Assembly (NCBI RefSeq): GCF_002251855.1
Contig: NZ_NOXW01000020.1
Location: 372,001 to 436,000 of the forward strand
Direction of reading: 5' to 3'
DNA length: 64,000 nucleotides
DNA from: Rhodoferax sp. TH121
Lineage (GTDB): Bacteria; Pseudomonadota; Gammaproteobacteria; Burkholderiales; Burkholderiaceae_C
The notes under the pieces are model-generated. The model was given only the letters and a program-made list of their open reading frames with translations, was not told where the DNA came from and searched no databases. This document shows positions 7,210-15,758 of the stretch, piece after piece (positions within the stretch are counted from its first letter, which is position 1; each line of letters starts with the position of its first letter). The translations under genes and the position numbers were made by a program.

Positions 7210-8358
7210 TTACCCCACCAGGCGGCCATCGGCCGCGACCATGCTTTGGGTGACAAAGGCTGGGGTTTTGCGGCGCAGGTCGGGGTTGATGCGAAAGCCC
7301 CCCAAGTCCAGCGGCAGGCGTCGGGCAAAGGCCTGTAGCAGATTCGCGCGGTTCAAGCCGCCGTCCAGCGTGAGCATGACCTCTTGGGTGTAGCGGGCCG
7401 ATAAATAGCCAGCGAGGCTTTGTGGGGTGGGTGGCTCATCAAACAGGCGGTTCAAGGTTTCGCGGTAGCTGCGCACAATGGGTTGGTTGCCGTTGACGGG
7501 CGGTACCGCCTGGGTGGCGATGACCGGGGTAAAGCGTGAGACGCCCAGCTGCTGCAGCGTTTGCAAGTTGACGTCTGACATGGCCACGATGTAGCGCTGC
7601 GCGGCCTGCTTCTCGATGCCTTGGGAAAATTGCAGCAGTTCCGGCGTGCCGCCCAGAAAGATCAGGATACGCGGGCTGTCGGGCCGCAACTCGGTGGCCA
7701 GGGTTTGCAGGGTGCTGCTGGGCACGTAGATTTTGAGTTTGAGTTTCAGGTTGGCCGCGGCTTGCTCGAGGTCGCCCTGGTAGCTGACGCGCTCCGCGGC
7801 AGAGGCAAACACGGCGCCCACCTCGGTCACACCCATGATGGACAGCGACTTCACGGCGTGGCTGATCTGTTCTTGGCGCGTGGCAAATATGCCAAACGTG
7901 CTGTCTTGCCCCTCCAGCGGCTGGCTGTGCTGCCAAGGCGCCACGTGGGCCACATCGGGCATTTCGCGCTGCAGCAAGGTGGCCAGTTGACTGGCTGCCC
8001 GGTGCCCGGCGCTTCCCACTACAGCGAGGCACTCGGGTTGGGCCTTGAGCGTGTCCACCGCCGAACGCAGGGATTGCGGACTTCCGTCTACCTCCACCAC
8101 GACATGCCTGACCGCCTTGCCCCGGATGCCGCCACGGCTATTGAGGTCTTGCCAGGCGGCGCGCGCACCGATCAAAAAGTCCTTCGACACATCAATTTGG
8201 CTCTCCGACATGTCCACGACCTGCAGCACGCTGGGTGTCACGGCCGTCGCGCGGGGGGCCTGGGCCCAGCTGGTGGCGCTGCCAAGCAGGCCGGCACCAC
8301 TGGCCAGACAGCCAAGAAATCTGCGGCGCAGCAGAGGACGGGAAGGGGAGTTAAGCAT
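7210..8358 (-). CDS. Orphan LivK-like periplasmic binding protein with Tat-type signal
   Basis: Type-1 periplasmic binding protein, 382 residues from the ATG at 8358. The N-terminus MLNSPSRPLLRRRFLGCLAS has a twin-arginine-like RRRFLG followed by a hydrophobic stretch and TSWAQA, consistent with Tat export. The mature part (VLQVVDMSESQIDVSKDFLI, then RAAWQDLNSRGGIRGKAV) is LivK-like. A longer frame starting at 8463 would read through a dispersed repeat and a terminator and is rejected. No permease or ATPase gene is adjacent, so it either serves a distant transporter or acts as a sensor component. The ligand is unknown. Confidence 0.82.
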   Translation of the reverse strand: MLNSPSRPLLRRRFLGCLASGAGLLGSATSWAQAPRATAVTPSVLQVVDMSESQIDVSKDFLIGARAAWQDLNSRGGIRGKAVRHVVVEVDGSPQSLRSAVDTLKAQPECLAVVGSAGHRAASQLATLLQREMPDVAHVAPWQHSQPLEGQDSTFGIFATRQEQISHAVKSLSIMGVTEVGAVFASAAERVSYQGDLEQAAANLKLKLKIYVPSSTLQTLATELRPDSPRILIFLGGTPELLQFSQGIEKQAAQRYIVAMSDVNLQTLQQLGVSRFTPVIATQAVPPVNGNQPIVRSYRETLNRLFDEPPTPQSLAGYLSARYTQEVMLTLDGGLNRANLLQAFARRLPLDLGGFRINPDLRRKTPAFVTQSMVAADGRLVG

Positions 8359-8376
8359 GGGTGTTCCAACGGAGGA

Positions 8377-8433
8377 TTTTGCTATAAAAGTAGGAGCTGC
8401 TCGCGCATGTCCCATAAGGCCTAGGTGCCAATT
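8377..8433 (-). repeat. Dispersed 55-bp repeat, intergenic copy
   Basis: On the minus strand it reads CCTAGGCCTTATGGGACATG, then CGCGAGCAGCTCCTACTTTT and ATAGC, the complete family layout. It lies 18 bp upstream of the orphan binding protein start. Confidence 0.8.
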
Positions 8434-8438
8434 TCCAT

Positions 8439-8461
8439 AAAAAAAGGCCCGATTTCGGGCC
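8439..8461 (-). terminator. Intrinsic terminator of the fasciclin gene
   Basis: On the minus strand GGCCCGA-AA-TCGGGCC is followed by seven T, about 20 nt after the fasciclin stop codon. This is a classic Rho-independent terminator. Confidence 0.8.
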
Positions 8462-8480
8462 ATGGATGCGGGCGGCGGCT

Positions 8481-8984
8481 TTACTTGCTTGCGGGCGCCG
8501 GCAGCACGGTGTCCACCACATGCACCACGCCGTTGGTGGCTGCGATGTCGGCCTGGGTCACTGCGGCCGCTTCCACGGTGACAAAGTCGCCGGCTTTGGC
8601 GAGTGCCAGCATGCTGCCTTGCAGTGACTTCATATTGCTGTTTTTCACGTCAGCGGCCATCAGCTTGGCGGGTACCACGTGGTAGGCCAGCAATGCTTTG
8701 AGCTTTTCGGGGTTCTTGGCCAGTTCATCCATGGTTTTGGCAGGCACCGCCTTGAAGGCGTCATTGCTGGGTGCAAACACCGTGAAGGGGCCACCGGTTT
8801 TCAGGGTTGCGGTCAATCCGGCTTGGGCCACCAGGGTGTTGAGGTTGCTCAAGGAAGGGGTGTTTGCCAGTGTCTGGGCCAAGTCAACTGGTGCCGGACG
8901 GGTGGCGCAGCCCACCATGCCGGTGAGCAGGGCGGCTGCCAGCAGGCCACGGCGGCCCAGGGAGAGAGAGGTGCTGAAGGTCAT
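8481..8984 (-). CDS. Fasciclin (FAS1) domain lipoprotein
   Basis: Secreted or anchored adhesion-type protein, 167 residues. The signal sequence ends in LLTGMVGC at residues 19-26, a plausible lipobox, suggesting an outer-membrane lipoprotein. One FAS1 domain covers about residues 35-165 with its two conserved blocks, GPFTVFAPSNDAFKAVP and LLAYHVVPAKL, plus NGVVHVVDTVLPAP at the end. FAS1 proteins mediate surface or matrix contacts, but the bacterial role is usually undefined. A GGAG ribosome site precedes the ATG. A strong Pho box on the same strand (9026-9043) lies 41 nt upstream, so induction by phosphate starvation is likely. Confidence 0.88.
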   Translation of the reverse strand: MTFSTSLSLGRRGLLAAALLTGMVGCATRPAPVDLAQTLANTPSLSNLNTLVAQAGLTATLKTGGPFTVFAPSNDAFKAVPAKTMDELAKNPEKLKALLAYHVVPAKLMAADVKNSNMKSLQGSMLALAKAGDFVTVEAAAVTQADIAATNGVVHVVDTVLPAPASK

Positions 8985-9025
8985 GGGATGCTCCGGGATG
9001 AAAGCGCGAAGCGTAGAAATCCTGC

Positions 9026-9043
9026 GTGACAGGAATGTGACAG
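9026..9043 (-). promoter_or_regulatory. Pho box facing the fasciclin gene
   Basis: On the minus strand the sequence is CTGTCACATTCCTGTCAC, nearly the PhoB consensus of two CTGTCAY repeats spaced by 4 nt. It is 41 nt upstream of the fasciclin ATG, at about the right place to replace a -35 box. Confidence 0.78.
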
Positions 9044-9102
9044 AGGCTTGAAAGTCCGGTGACTTCGCCCGCGCCGGTGCCTGGAGTCAGAAAAACCGTC
9101 GA

Positions 9103-9120
9103 ATGTCATGTCTTTGTCAC
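9103..9120 (+). promoter_or_regulatory. Pho box of the pst operon
   Basis: ATGTCATGTCTTTGTCAC matches the PhoB consensus. A TTAAAT at 9130-9135 is suitably placed as a -10 box. It lies 60 nt upstream of pstS, so the locus is very likely induced by PhoB at low phosphate. Confidence 0.8.
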
Positions 9121-9180
9121 AAAAGGTTCTTAAATTCACATCGTTCGCAGTTTTCTCAACCAACCGACTGAGGGTTTTTC

Positions 9181-10224
9181 ATGATCATTTCCTTCCAACG
9201 CGCACTGCTGGTTTCCGCGATGACCGCAGCAGTGGGCTTTGCCGGTGCTGCTGGCGCCCAAGAAATTACCGGTGCAGGCGCTTCTTTCCCTGCCCCCATC
9301 TATGCCAAGTGGGCCTCTGACTACAACAAGGCCACTGGCGTGAAGGTGAACTACCAGTCCATCGGTTCCGGTGGTGGTATCAAGCAAATCGACTCCAAGA
9401 CCGTTGACTTTGGCGCCTCTGACGCCCCCCTGACCGACGAAGTACTCAAGTCCAAAGGCCAGATGCAATTCCCCACTGTATTGGGCGGCGTGGTGCCTGT
9501 GATCAACGTCAAAGGTATTGAACCCGGCCAACTGAAGCTGACTGGCCAGGTCTTGGGTGACATTTACCTGGGAAAAATTTCCAAGTGGAACGACCCCGCC
9601 ATCAAGGCCCTGAACCCGACCTTGGCGCTGCCTGATGCGGCCATTGCCCAAGTGCGCCGTGCTGACGGTTCTGGCACTACCTTCATCTTCACCAACTACC
9701 TGAGCAAGGTGAACGCTGAGTGGAAGGCCAAAGTGGGCGAAGGCACAGCCGTCAACTGGCCTGTGGGTGCCGGTGGCAAGGGCAACGAAGGAGTGGCTGC
9801 GTTTGTGGGCCGCCTGCCCAACTCCATGGGGTATGTGGAGTATTCCTACGTCAAGCAAAACAAGCTGAACTATGCCGTAATGCAAAACTCTGCAGGCAAT
9901 TTTGTCAAACCTGACGACGAAGCGTTCAAGGCTGCGGCGGCCGGTGCAGACTGGAACAAGTCCTTCTACCAAATCCTGACCAACCAGCCTGGCAAGGATG
10001 CCTGGCCTATCAGCGGTGCCACCTTCATCCTGATGCACCTGAAGCAGGACAAGCCCGCCAACGCGACCGAGACCCTGAAGTTCTTCAACTGGGCCTACGC
10101 CAACGGTGGCAAGGCTGCTGCCGATCTGGACTACGTGCCCATGCCTCCTTCCGTGATCGCCGTCATCCAAAAATCCTGGGGCGAGATCAAGGATGGCGCT
10201 GGCAAGCCTGTGGCCTTCAAGTAA
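9181..10224 (+). CDS. pstS: Phosphate ABC transporter periplasmic binding protein PstS
   Basis: High-affinity periplasmic phosphate receptor, 347 residues. A signal peptide (about residues 1-24, ending AGAAGAQ) precedes the diagnostic start [20 protein letters not shown]. Phosphate-binding loops are visible as [26 protein letters not shown] (split here by function: the SGGG loop and the FGASD loop) and [20 protein letters not shown] lies before the ATG. It is the first gene of the seven-gene pst-pho run and has a Pho box and -10 upstream. It delivers phosphate to PstCA in the inner membrane. Confidence 0.98.
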   Translation: MIISFQRALLVSAMTAAVGFAGAAGAQEITGAGASFPAPIYAKWASDYNKATGVKVNYQSIGSGGGIKQIDSKTVDFGASDAPLTDEVLKSKGQMQFPTVLGGVVPVINVKGIEPGQLKLTGQVLGDIYLGKISKWNDPAIKALNPTLALPDAAIAQVRRADGSGTTFIFTNYLSKVNAEWKAKVGEGTAVNWPVGAGGKGNEGVAAFVGRLPNSMGYVEYSYVKQNKLNYAVMQNSAGNFVKPDDEAFKAAAAGADWNKSFYQILTNQPGKDAWPISGATFILMHLKQDKPANATETLKFFNWAYANGGKAAADLDYVPMPPSVIAVIQKSWGEIKDGAGKPVAFK

Positions 10225-10260
10225 GCAACCGCTACCACTGAACTGACGGAGAACACCCCC

Positions 10261-11292
10261 ATGTCCTCTACACTCGTGCATGGGGATTCCCCGTCCAGTC
10301 TGTCTGCTACCCAGTCCTCTCGTGCCATGACCCAACCACCTCCCGTCAAGCGGGCCCGTTCGGGCCCGCTGGCTGACCGACTTTTCGGTTGGCTTGCCAA
10401 AGGCTCAGCCCTGTTGACGCTGGCCTTGCTGCTGGCCATCCTGACCTCTCTGACCATCAGCGCTTGGCCAGCCATCAGTAAATATGGCCTCTCGTTTTTG
10501 ACCAGCACCGTCTGGGACCCTGTTCAAAATGAGTATGGCGGTTTGGTGATGGTGTACGGCACCCTGGCGACGTCGTTCATTGCCTTGTTGATTGCGGTGC
10601 CAGTGAGCTTCGGTATCGCCCTGTTTCTGACCGAGCTGTCCCCCGCTTGGCTCAAGCGCCCGCTGGGCACTGCCATCGAGTTGTTGGCCGCCGTGCCCTC
10701 CATCGTGTACGGCATGTGGGGCCTGTTGGTGTTCGGTCCGGTACTGTCCACCTACGTGCAGCAGCCCTTGCAAAGCCTGACCAACGGAATTCCCTACCTG
10801 GGTGCTTTTTTCTCCGGTCCGCCCGTGGGCATCGGTATCCTGTCGGCCGGCATCATTTTGGCCATCATGATCATCCCCTTCATCGCCTCGGTGATGCGTG
10901 ATGTGTTCGAAGTAACGCCGCCCTTGCTCAAGGAGTCGGCCTACGGCCTGGGTGCTACCACTTGGGAAGTGGTGTCCAAGGTGGTGCTGCCCTACACCAA
11001 AACCGGTGTAATCGGGGGCATCATGCTGGGTCTGGGGCGCGCCATTGGTGAAACCATGGCAGTGACCTTTGTCATCGGCAACTTCAACCAGCTCGATTCG
11101 CTGAGCCTGTTCCAGGCCGCCAACAGCATCACGTCGGCCCTGGCCAACGAGTTTGCCGAAGCCGGCGAAGGCCTGCACCAAGCGGCCTTGATGTACCTGG
11201 GCTTGGTTTTGTTCTTCATCACCTTTGTGATCCTCTCGCTCTCCAAACTGTTGCTGTCGCGCTTGCGCAAGGCTGAAGGAACCAAAACATGA
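10261..11292 (+). CDS. pstC: Phosphate ABC transporter permease PstC
   Basis: Inner-membrane permease, 343 residues. The cytoplasmic N-terminus is longer than in E. coli (about 45 residues, including [20 protein letters not shown]) before the first membrane span. The family region [20 protein letters not shown] and the EAA-type loop [20 protein letters not shown] are present. A GGAG ribosome site lies 36 nt after pstS. The 3' end overlaps the pstA start (ATGA), indicating translational coupling. Confidence 0.97.
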   Translation: MSSTLVHGDSPSSLSATQSSRAMTQPPPVKRARSGPLADRLFGWLAKGSALLTLALLLAILTSLTISAWPAISKYGLSFLTSTVWDPVQNEYGGLVMVYGTLATSFIALLIAVPVSFGIALFLTELSPAWLKRPLGTAIELLAAVPSIVYGMWGLLVFGPVLSTYVQQPLQSLTNGIPYLGAFFSGPPVGIGILSAGIILAIMIIPFIASVMRDVFEVTPPLLKESAYGLGATTWEVVSKVVLPYTKTGVIGGIMLGLGRAIGETMAVTFVIGNFNQLDSLSLFQAANSITSALANEFAEAGEGLHQAALMYLGLVLFFITFVILSLSKLLLSRLRKAEGTKT

Positions 11293-12149
11293 GCGCAACC
11301 TTGTCGCAAGTCCGCGCGGCCCGCTTTGCACAGCGCAAGCGCGTGAACGTCATCGCCACGGGCTTGGCCCTGGCGGCCATGGCCTTCGGTCTGTTCTGGT
11401 TGTTCTGGATCCTGATCGAAACTTTCCGTTTGGGGATTGGTGGCATGAACTGGGCTACCTTGACCCAGATGACACCCCCACCCAATGAAGAAGGCGGCTT
11501 GGCCAACGCCATCTACGGTTCGTTTCTCATGGTCTTTCTCGCCACCTGTGTGGGCACGCCCATTGGTGTGATGGCGGGCATCTACTTGGCCGAGTTCGAC
11601 TCCAAGGGATGGCTGGCCTCGCTCACCCGTTTCGTCAACGATATTCTGCTGTCCGCACCCTCCATCGTCATCGGCCTGTTTGTGTACGCCGTGGTGGTGT
11701 CGCGTTTCAAGTCCTTCTCGGGGTATGCCGGCATCATGGCCCTGTCGCTGATCGTGATTCCTGTGGTGATTCGTACGACCGAAAACATGCTGCAACTGGT
11801 GCCAGCCGGATTGCGTGAGGCGGCCTACGCACTGGGAGCGCCCAAGTGGAAAGTTATTCTGAGCATCACCCTCAAGGCGGCCCGTGCGGGCGTGATCACC
11901 GGTGTGCTGTTGGCGGTGGCCCGCATTGCTGGTGAAACCGCGCCCTTGTTGTTCACCGCATTGAGCAACCAGTTCTGGACCTCGTCCCTGGGCGAGCCCA
12001 TGGCCAGCCTGCCCGTCACGATCTTCAAGTTCGCCATGAGTCCCTACGAAAACTGGCAGCAGCTGGCCTGGGCTGGCGTCTTCCTGATCACTATCGCCGT
12101 GCTGGGCCTGAACATTCTGGCCCGCGTGTTGACCCGCAACAAATCCTGA
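11289..12149 (+). CDS. pstA: Phosphate ABC transporter permease PstA
   Basis: Second permease of the Pst complex, 286 residues with about six membrane spans. The EAA loop is [19 protein letters not shown] near residue 176, followed by [15 protein letters not shown], both typical of PstA. Its start overlaps the pstC stop by 4 nt, and pstB follows after 33 bp. It forms the phosphate channel together with PstC. Confidence 0.97.
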   Translation: MSATLSQVRAARFAQRKRVNVIATGLALAAMAFGLFWLFWILIETFRLGIGGMNWATLTQMTPPPNEEGGLANAIYGSFLMVFLATCVGTPIGVMAGIYLAEFDSKGWLASLTRFVNDILLSAPSIVIGLFVYAVVVSRFKSFSGYAGIMALSLIVIPVVIRTTENMLQLVPAGLREAAYALGAPKWKVILSITLKAARAGVITGVLLAVARIAGETAPLLFTALSNQFWTSSLGEPMASLPVTIFKFAMSPYENWQQLAWAGVFLITIAVLGLNILARVLTRNKS

Positions 12150-12182
12150 GGCCGCCGAGCCCGCATAGAACGGAAACCATCC

Positions 12183-12962
12183 ATGCTGAATACGCCTGCT
12201 GCACCGACCAAGTCCAAGATCTCGGTCAAGGACCTGAACTTTTACTACGGTAAATTCCATGCCCTCAAAGGCATCAACCTCGAAATCCCCGAAAAGCGCG
12301 TCACGGCCTTCATTGGCCCATCGGGTTGCGGCAAGTCCACTTTGTTGCGCATCTTCAACCGCATGTTCGAGCTCTACCCCGAGCAGCGAGCGGAGGGCCA
12401 GATCCTGCTGGATGGCGAGAACCTGCTGACCAGCAAGGAAGATGTGGCTTTGCTCCGTGCCAAGGTGGGCATGGTGTTCCAGAAGCCCACACCGTTTCCA
12501 ATGTCGATTTACGACAACATTGCCTTTGGTGTGAAGTTGTTCGAGAACCTCAATGCCACCGACATGGAAGAACGTGTCGAATGGGCACTGCGCAAGTCGG
12601 CCTTGTGGACCGAAGTAAAGGACAAGCTGCACCAGAGCGGCTCCAGCCTGTCCGGTGGTCAACAGCAACGCCTGTGCATCGCCCGCGGCATTGCCATCAA
12701 GCCCGAAGTGCTGTTGCTCGACGAGCCCTGTTCGGCGCTGGACCCGATTTCTACGGCCAAGGTGGAGGAGTTGATTGTGGAACTGAAGAACGACTATACC
12801 GTGGTGATCGTGACACACAACATGCAGCAGGCTGCCCGCTGCAGCGATTACACGGCGTATATGTACCTGGGTGACTTGGTGGAGTTTGGTCCTACCGAGC
12901 AAATGTTCTTCAAACCCACGCGCAAAGAGACTGAAGACTACATTACCGGCCGTTTCGGCTGA
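12183..12962 (+). CDS. pstB: Phosphate ABC transporter ATP-binding protein PstB
   Basis: Cytoplasmic ATPase that drives phosphate import, 259 residues. The Walker A motif [12 protein letters not shown] is near residue 44, the ABC signature [16 protein letters not shown] near 155, and Walker [15 protein letters not shown] near 178, with the switch His in [13 protein letters not shown]. All catalytic residues are intact. It is followed 17 bp later by phoU. PstB also takes part in phosphate-dependent control of PhoR. Confidence 0.98.
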   Translation: MLNTPAAPTKSKISVKDLNFYYGKFHALKGINLEIPEKRVTAFIGPSGCGKSTLLRIFNRMFELYPEQRAEGQILLDGENLLTSKEDVALLRAKVGMVFQKPTPFPMSIYDNIAFGVKLFENLNATDMEERVEWALRKSALWTEVKDKLHQSGSSLSGGQQQRLCIARGIAIKPEVLLLDEPCSALDPISTAKVEELIVELKNDYTVVIVTHNMQQAARCSDYTAYMYLGDLVEFGPTEQMFFKPTRKETEDYITGRFG

Positions 12963-12979
12963 TCGACACAGAGGCTCCC

Positions 12980-13681
12980 ATGTCTGATAAACATCTCTCT
13001 ACCCAATTCGACAGTGAACTCACATCGGTCTCCACCCAGGTCATGGAACTGGGTGGGTTGGTGGAGTCGCAAATTCGCCAAGCCATTTACGCGCTGTCCC
13101 AATTCAGCGTAGAGGTGGCCAACGAAGTCACCTCGCGCGAAGCGCGGGTGAATGCCATGGAAATCGAGATCGACCGCGATCTTTCCTCCATCATTGCGCG
13201 CCGCCAGCCGACTGCACGTGATCTGCGCTTGCTGATTGCCATTTCCAAAACCACAGCCAACCTGGAACGTGTGGGTGACGAGGCGGAGAAGATTGCACGG
13301 ATGGTGCGCTCCATTATTCAGAGCGGTGCTCCACGTTCTCTGCCCTCACTGGAGTTGCGTGTCGCAGCCGATTTGGCCTCGGGGTTGCTCAACAAGGCGC
13401 TGGATGCCTTTGCCCGTTTGGATGTGAATGCGGCGGTGGCCATTCTCAAAGAGGATGACCTGATCGACGCCGAATTTGATGGTTTTGTGCGCAAGTTGGT
13501 CACTTACATGATGGAAGACCCGCGCATGATTTCTCCCAGCCTGGACCTACTGTTCCTGGCCAAAGCGATCGAGCGCATTGGTGACCATGCCAAGAACATC
13601 GCTGAATTCATCATCTACGTGGTCAAGGGCGAAGATGTACGCCACTCCACCATGGAAAAAATCGAGTCCATCGTCAAATGA
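12980..13681 (+). CDS. phoU: Phosphate signalling protein PhoU
   Basis: Negative regulator linking Pst transport to PhoR, 233 residues made of two three-helix bundles. Metal-binding PhoU motifs are visible as ERVGDEAEKIARMVR near residue 96 and ERIGDHAKNIAEFIIYV near 198. GAGG precedes the ATG. The stop overlaps the phoB start (ATGA), which keeps PhoU and PhoB synthesis coupled. Confidence 0.97.
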   Translation: MSDKHLSTQFDSELTSVSTQVMELGGLVESQIRQAIYALSQFSVEVANEVTSREARVNAMEIEIDRDLSSIIARRQPTARDLRLLIAISKTTANLERVGDEAEKIARMVRSIIQSGAPRSLPSLELRVAADLASGLLNKALDAFARLDVNAAVAILKEDDLIDAEFDGFVRKLVTYMMEDPRMISPSLDLLFLAKAIERIGDHAKNIAEFIIYVVKGEDVRHSTMEKIESIVK

Positions 13682-14400
13682 GAAACATGCCCGCCGTTCT
13701 GGTGGTGGAAGACGAGTCGGCCATTGCGGAGCTGATTGCTGTCAACCTGCGGCACAACGGCTTTCGGCCGCGTTGGGCCATGGACAGTGAGTCAGCCCAG
13801 CGCGAGATTGATGCCTCCGCCCCTGATTTGATTTTGCTGGACTGGATGTTGCCTGGCGAAAGTGGCCTGACACTGGCCAAACGTTGGCGCAATGACCCAC
13901 GCACCAAGGACACACCGATCATCATGCTCACCGCCCGTGGCGATGAGGCAGACCGCGTGGCGGGGCTGGATGCAGGAGCCGATGACTACATCGCCAAGCC
14001 GTTCTCCACCAAGGAACTGCTTGCCCGCGTCCGGGCGGTGCTGCGCCGCCGAGCGCCTGAGGAGGCGGGGGAGGTCATCACCATTGCGGGACTCTGCCTG
14101 GACCCTTCCACCCACCGGGTCACGTTTGAAGGGCAACCCCTGAAGCTGGGGCCTACGGAATTCAAACTGTTGAATTACCTCATGGGCCACGCTGAGCGCG
14201 TGCACAGCCGTGCCCAGCTGCTGGACAAGGTATGGGGTGACCATGTGTATATCGAAGAGCGGACGGTGGACGTGCATGTCAAGCGTTTGCGCGAGGCGCT
14301 GACCGTGGCCGGTCCCATGGTGGAGACCGTGCGCGGTGCAGGGTACCGGTTGACGGCCAAGCCGGCGATTGCAGTGTCCGCAGACAAAGCCAGCGCGTGA
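13678..14400 (+). CDS. phoB: Phosphate regulon response regulator PhoB
   Basis: OmpR-type regulator of 240 residues that activates genes with Pho boxes. The receiver domain (residues 1-125) has the phospho-acceptor Asp in LILLDWMLPGESG and the conserved Lys in DDYIAKPFSTKEL. The C-terminal winged helix carries LGPTEFKLLNYLM and ERTVDVHVKRLREAL. The start overlaps phoU; an alternative ATG 9 nt later is possible. The stop overlaps the GTG start of phoR. Confidence 0.97.
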   Translation: MRNMPAVLVVEDESAIAELIAVNLRHNGFRPRWAMDSESAQREIDASAPDLILLDWMLPGESGLTLAKRWRNDPRTKDTPIIMLTARGDEADRVAGLDAGADDYIAKPFSTKELLARVRAVLRRRAPEEAGEVITIAGLCLDPSTHRVTFEGQPLKLGPTEFKLLNYLMGHAERVHSRAQLLDKVWGDHVYIEERTVDVHVKRLREALTVAGPMVETVRGAGYRLTAKPAIAVSADKASA

Positions 14401-15746
14401 ACCAAGGCGGATCGGGCATGGTGTGGCGCTTGCTGTCCTTTGTGGGGCTGCAGGCCGCTGCCGCTGCATTGGCATGGGTGCTGGTAGCTCCTGGGGCACG
14501 TGTTTGGACGGCCCTGGTTGCCGCGATTGGGGCGGGTTATGTGTGGCTGTTGCTGGATGCCGTGCGTGGCTTGCGGCTCTTGAACTGGTTGCGGCGCGGA
14601 GAGTCCACCGAATTGGCGTTGGGTCAAGGCCTGTGGGGAGAAGCCGCAGAGCGTATGCGTCGCCTGTTGCGTACGCGTGAACGCCAAGTGGTAGAGGGCG
14701 AAGGCAAACTGCAGGATTTTTTGGCTGCTTTGCAGGCCTCTCCCAACGGGGTGGTTTTGCTCGATGCCCAGGGGCGCATCGAGTGGTTCAATCAGATGGC
14801 AGGGGTGCACTTCGGTTTTGATGTGCGCCGGGACTTGCTGCAGCACTTTGGCAATCTGGTGCGCGACCCTGAATTCGCGGCGTATTTTGCCGAGCGTGAT
14901 TTCAGCCACGATGTGGTGATGCCAGGACGCGACAGTACCAACGCCATACCGGTGCGCTTGTCGGTGCAACTACACCCCTATGGTGAAGGCCGCAGTCTAT
15001 TGCTGTCGAGAGACATTACCGCGGTGGAGCAGGCGGAGGCCATGCGCCGCGATTTTGTGGCCAATGTGTCGCATGAAATCCGAACCCCGCTGACCGTGTT
15101 GGCTGGCTTTGTCGAGACCCTGCAGTCCCTGCCTTTGGATGAGGAAGAGCGTCAACGGTACTTGGGTCTCATGGCCCAGCAGGCGCAACGCATGCAAAGC
15201 CTGGTGAACGACTTGCTGACTTTGTCTAGGCTGGAGGGCAGTCCCCTGCCATCGGCGCATGACTGGGTGTCGATTGCCGCTATGTTGCGAGCCTGTGAAG
15301 CCGAATCGCTTGAACTGTCACGTCTTCTGTGGGGACGCGCGCAGAGTATTGTGTTCGAGTCCGGCCCGCCCTGCGAACTGGCAGGCTCACAAGCAGAGCT
15401 CTACAGTGCGGTGTTCAACTTGGTGGGCAATGCGGTGCGCTACACCCCTGCAGACAAAAGCATCCACGTGCGTTGGCAATCAGTGGGCAATGGCGCGTGC
15501 ATATTGTCTGTCGAGGACACTGGGCCGGGTATTGCGCCAGAGCATGTGCCTCGGTTGACAGAGCGGTTTTACCGTGTGGATCGCAGCCGTTCGCGAGATA
15601 CCGGTGGTACCGGTTTGGGGCTGGCCATTGTCAAACATGTAGCCCAACGCCATGGCGCAGAACTGCGCATTGACAGTACACCGGGCAAGGGCTCTGTGTT
15701 CTCCCTGGTTTTCCCAGCCAGCCGGGTGAGGGGCATAGCTACCTAA
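14397..15746 (+). CDS. phoR: Phosphate regulon sensor histidine kinase PhoR
   Basis: Membrane-bound kinase of 449 residues. Two hydrophobic spans lie in the first 60 residues with almost no periplasmic loop, as in E. coli PhoR. A PAS domain follows at about residues 105-205 (LQASPNGVVLLDAQGRIEWF). The phospho-acceptor His is in FVANVSHEIRTPLTVLAGF near residue 225, and ATP-binding boxes include NLVGNAVRYTPADK and GGTGLGLAIVKHVAQRHG. The GTG start at 14397 overlaps the phoB stop; ATG at 14418 is an alternative. It phosphorylates PhoB when phosphate is scarce. Confidence 0.96.
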   Translation: MNQGGSGMVWRLLSFVGLQAAAAALAWVLVAPGARVWTALVAAIGAGYVWLLLDAVRGLRLLNWLRRGESTELALGQGLWGEAAERMRRLLRTRERQVVEGEGKLQDFLAALQASPNGVVLLDAQGRIEWFNQMAGVHFGFDVRRDLLQHFGNLVRDPEFAAYFAERDFSHDVVMPGRDSTNAIPVRLSVQLHPYGEGRSLLLSRDITAVEQAEAMRRDFVANVSHEIRTPLTVLAGFVETLQSLPLDEEERQRYLGLMAQQAQRMQSLVNDLLTLSRLEGSPLPSAHDWVSIAAMLRACEAESLELSRLLWGRAQSIVFESGPPCELAGSQAELYSAVFNLVGNAVRYTPADKSIHVRWQSVGNGACILSVEDTGPGIAPEHVPRLTERFYRVDRSRSRDTGGTGLGLAIVKHVAQRHGAELRIDSTPGKGSVFSLVFPASRVRGIAT

Positions 15747-15758
15747 ACGTCTTTTGGC

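Noticed and set aside
8359..8463. Upstream start at 8463 for the orphan binding protein
   Set aside because: It would translate a dispersed repeat and the fasciclin terminator and would place the Tat motif internally.
9136..12902. Long open frames antisense to pstS-pstB (399 and 636 codons)
   Set aside because: They mirror well-supported pst genes, have no family-like sequence and arise from GC-rich codon bias.
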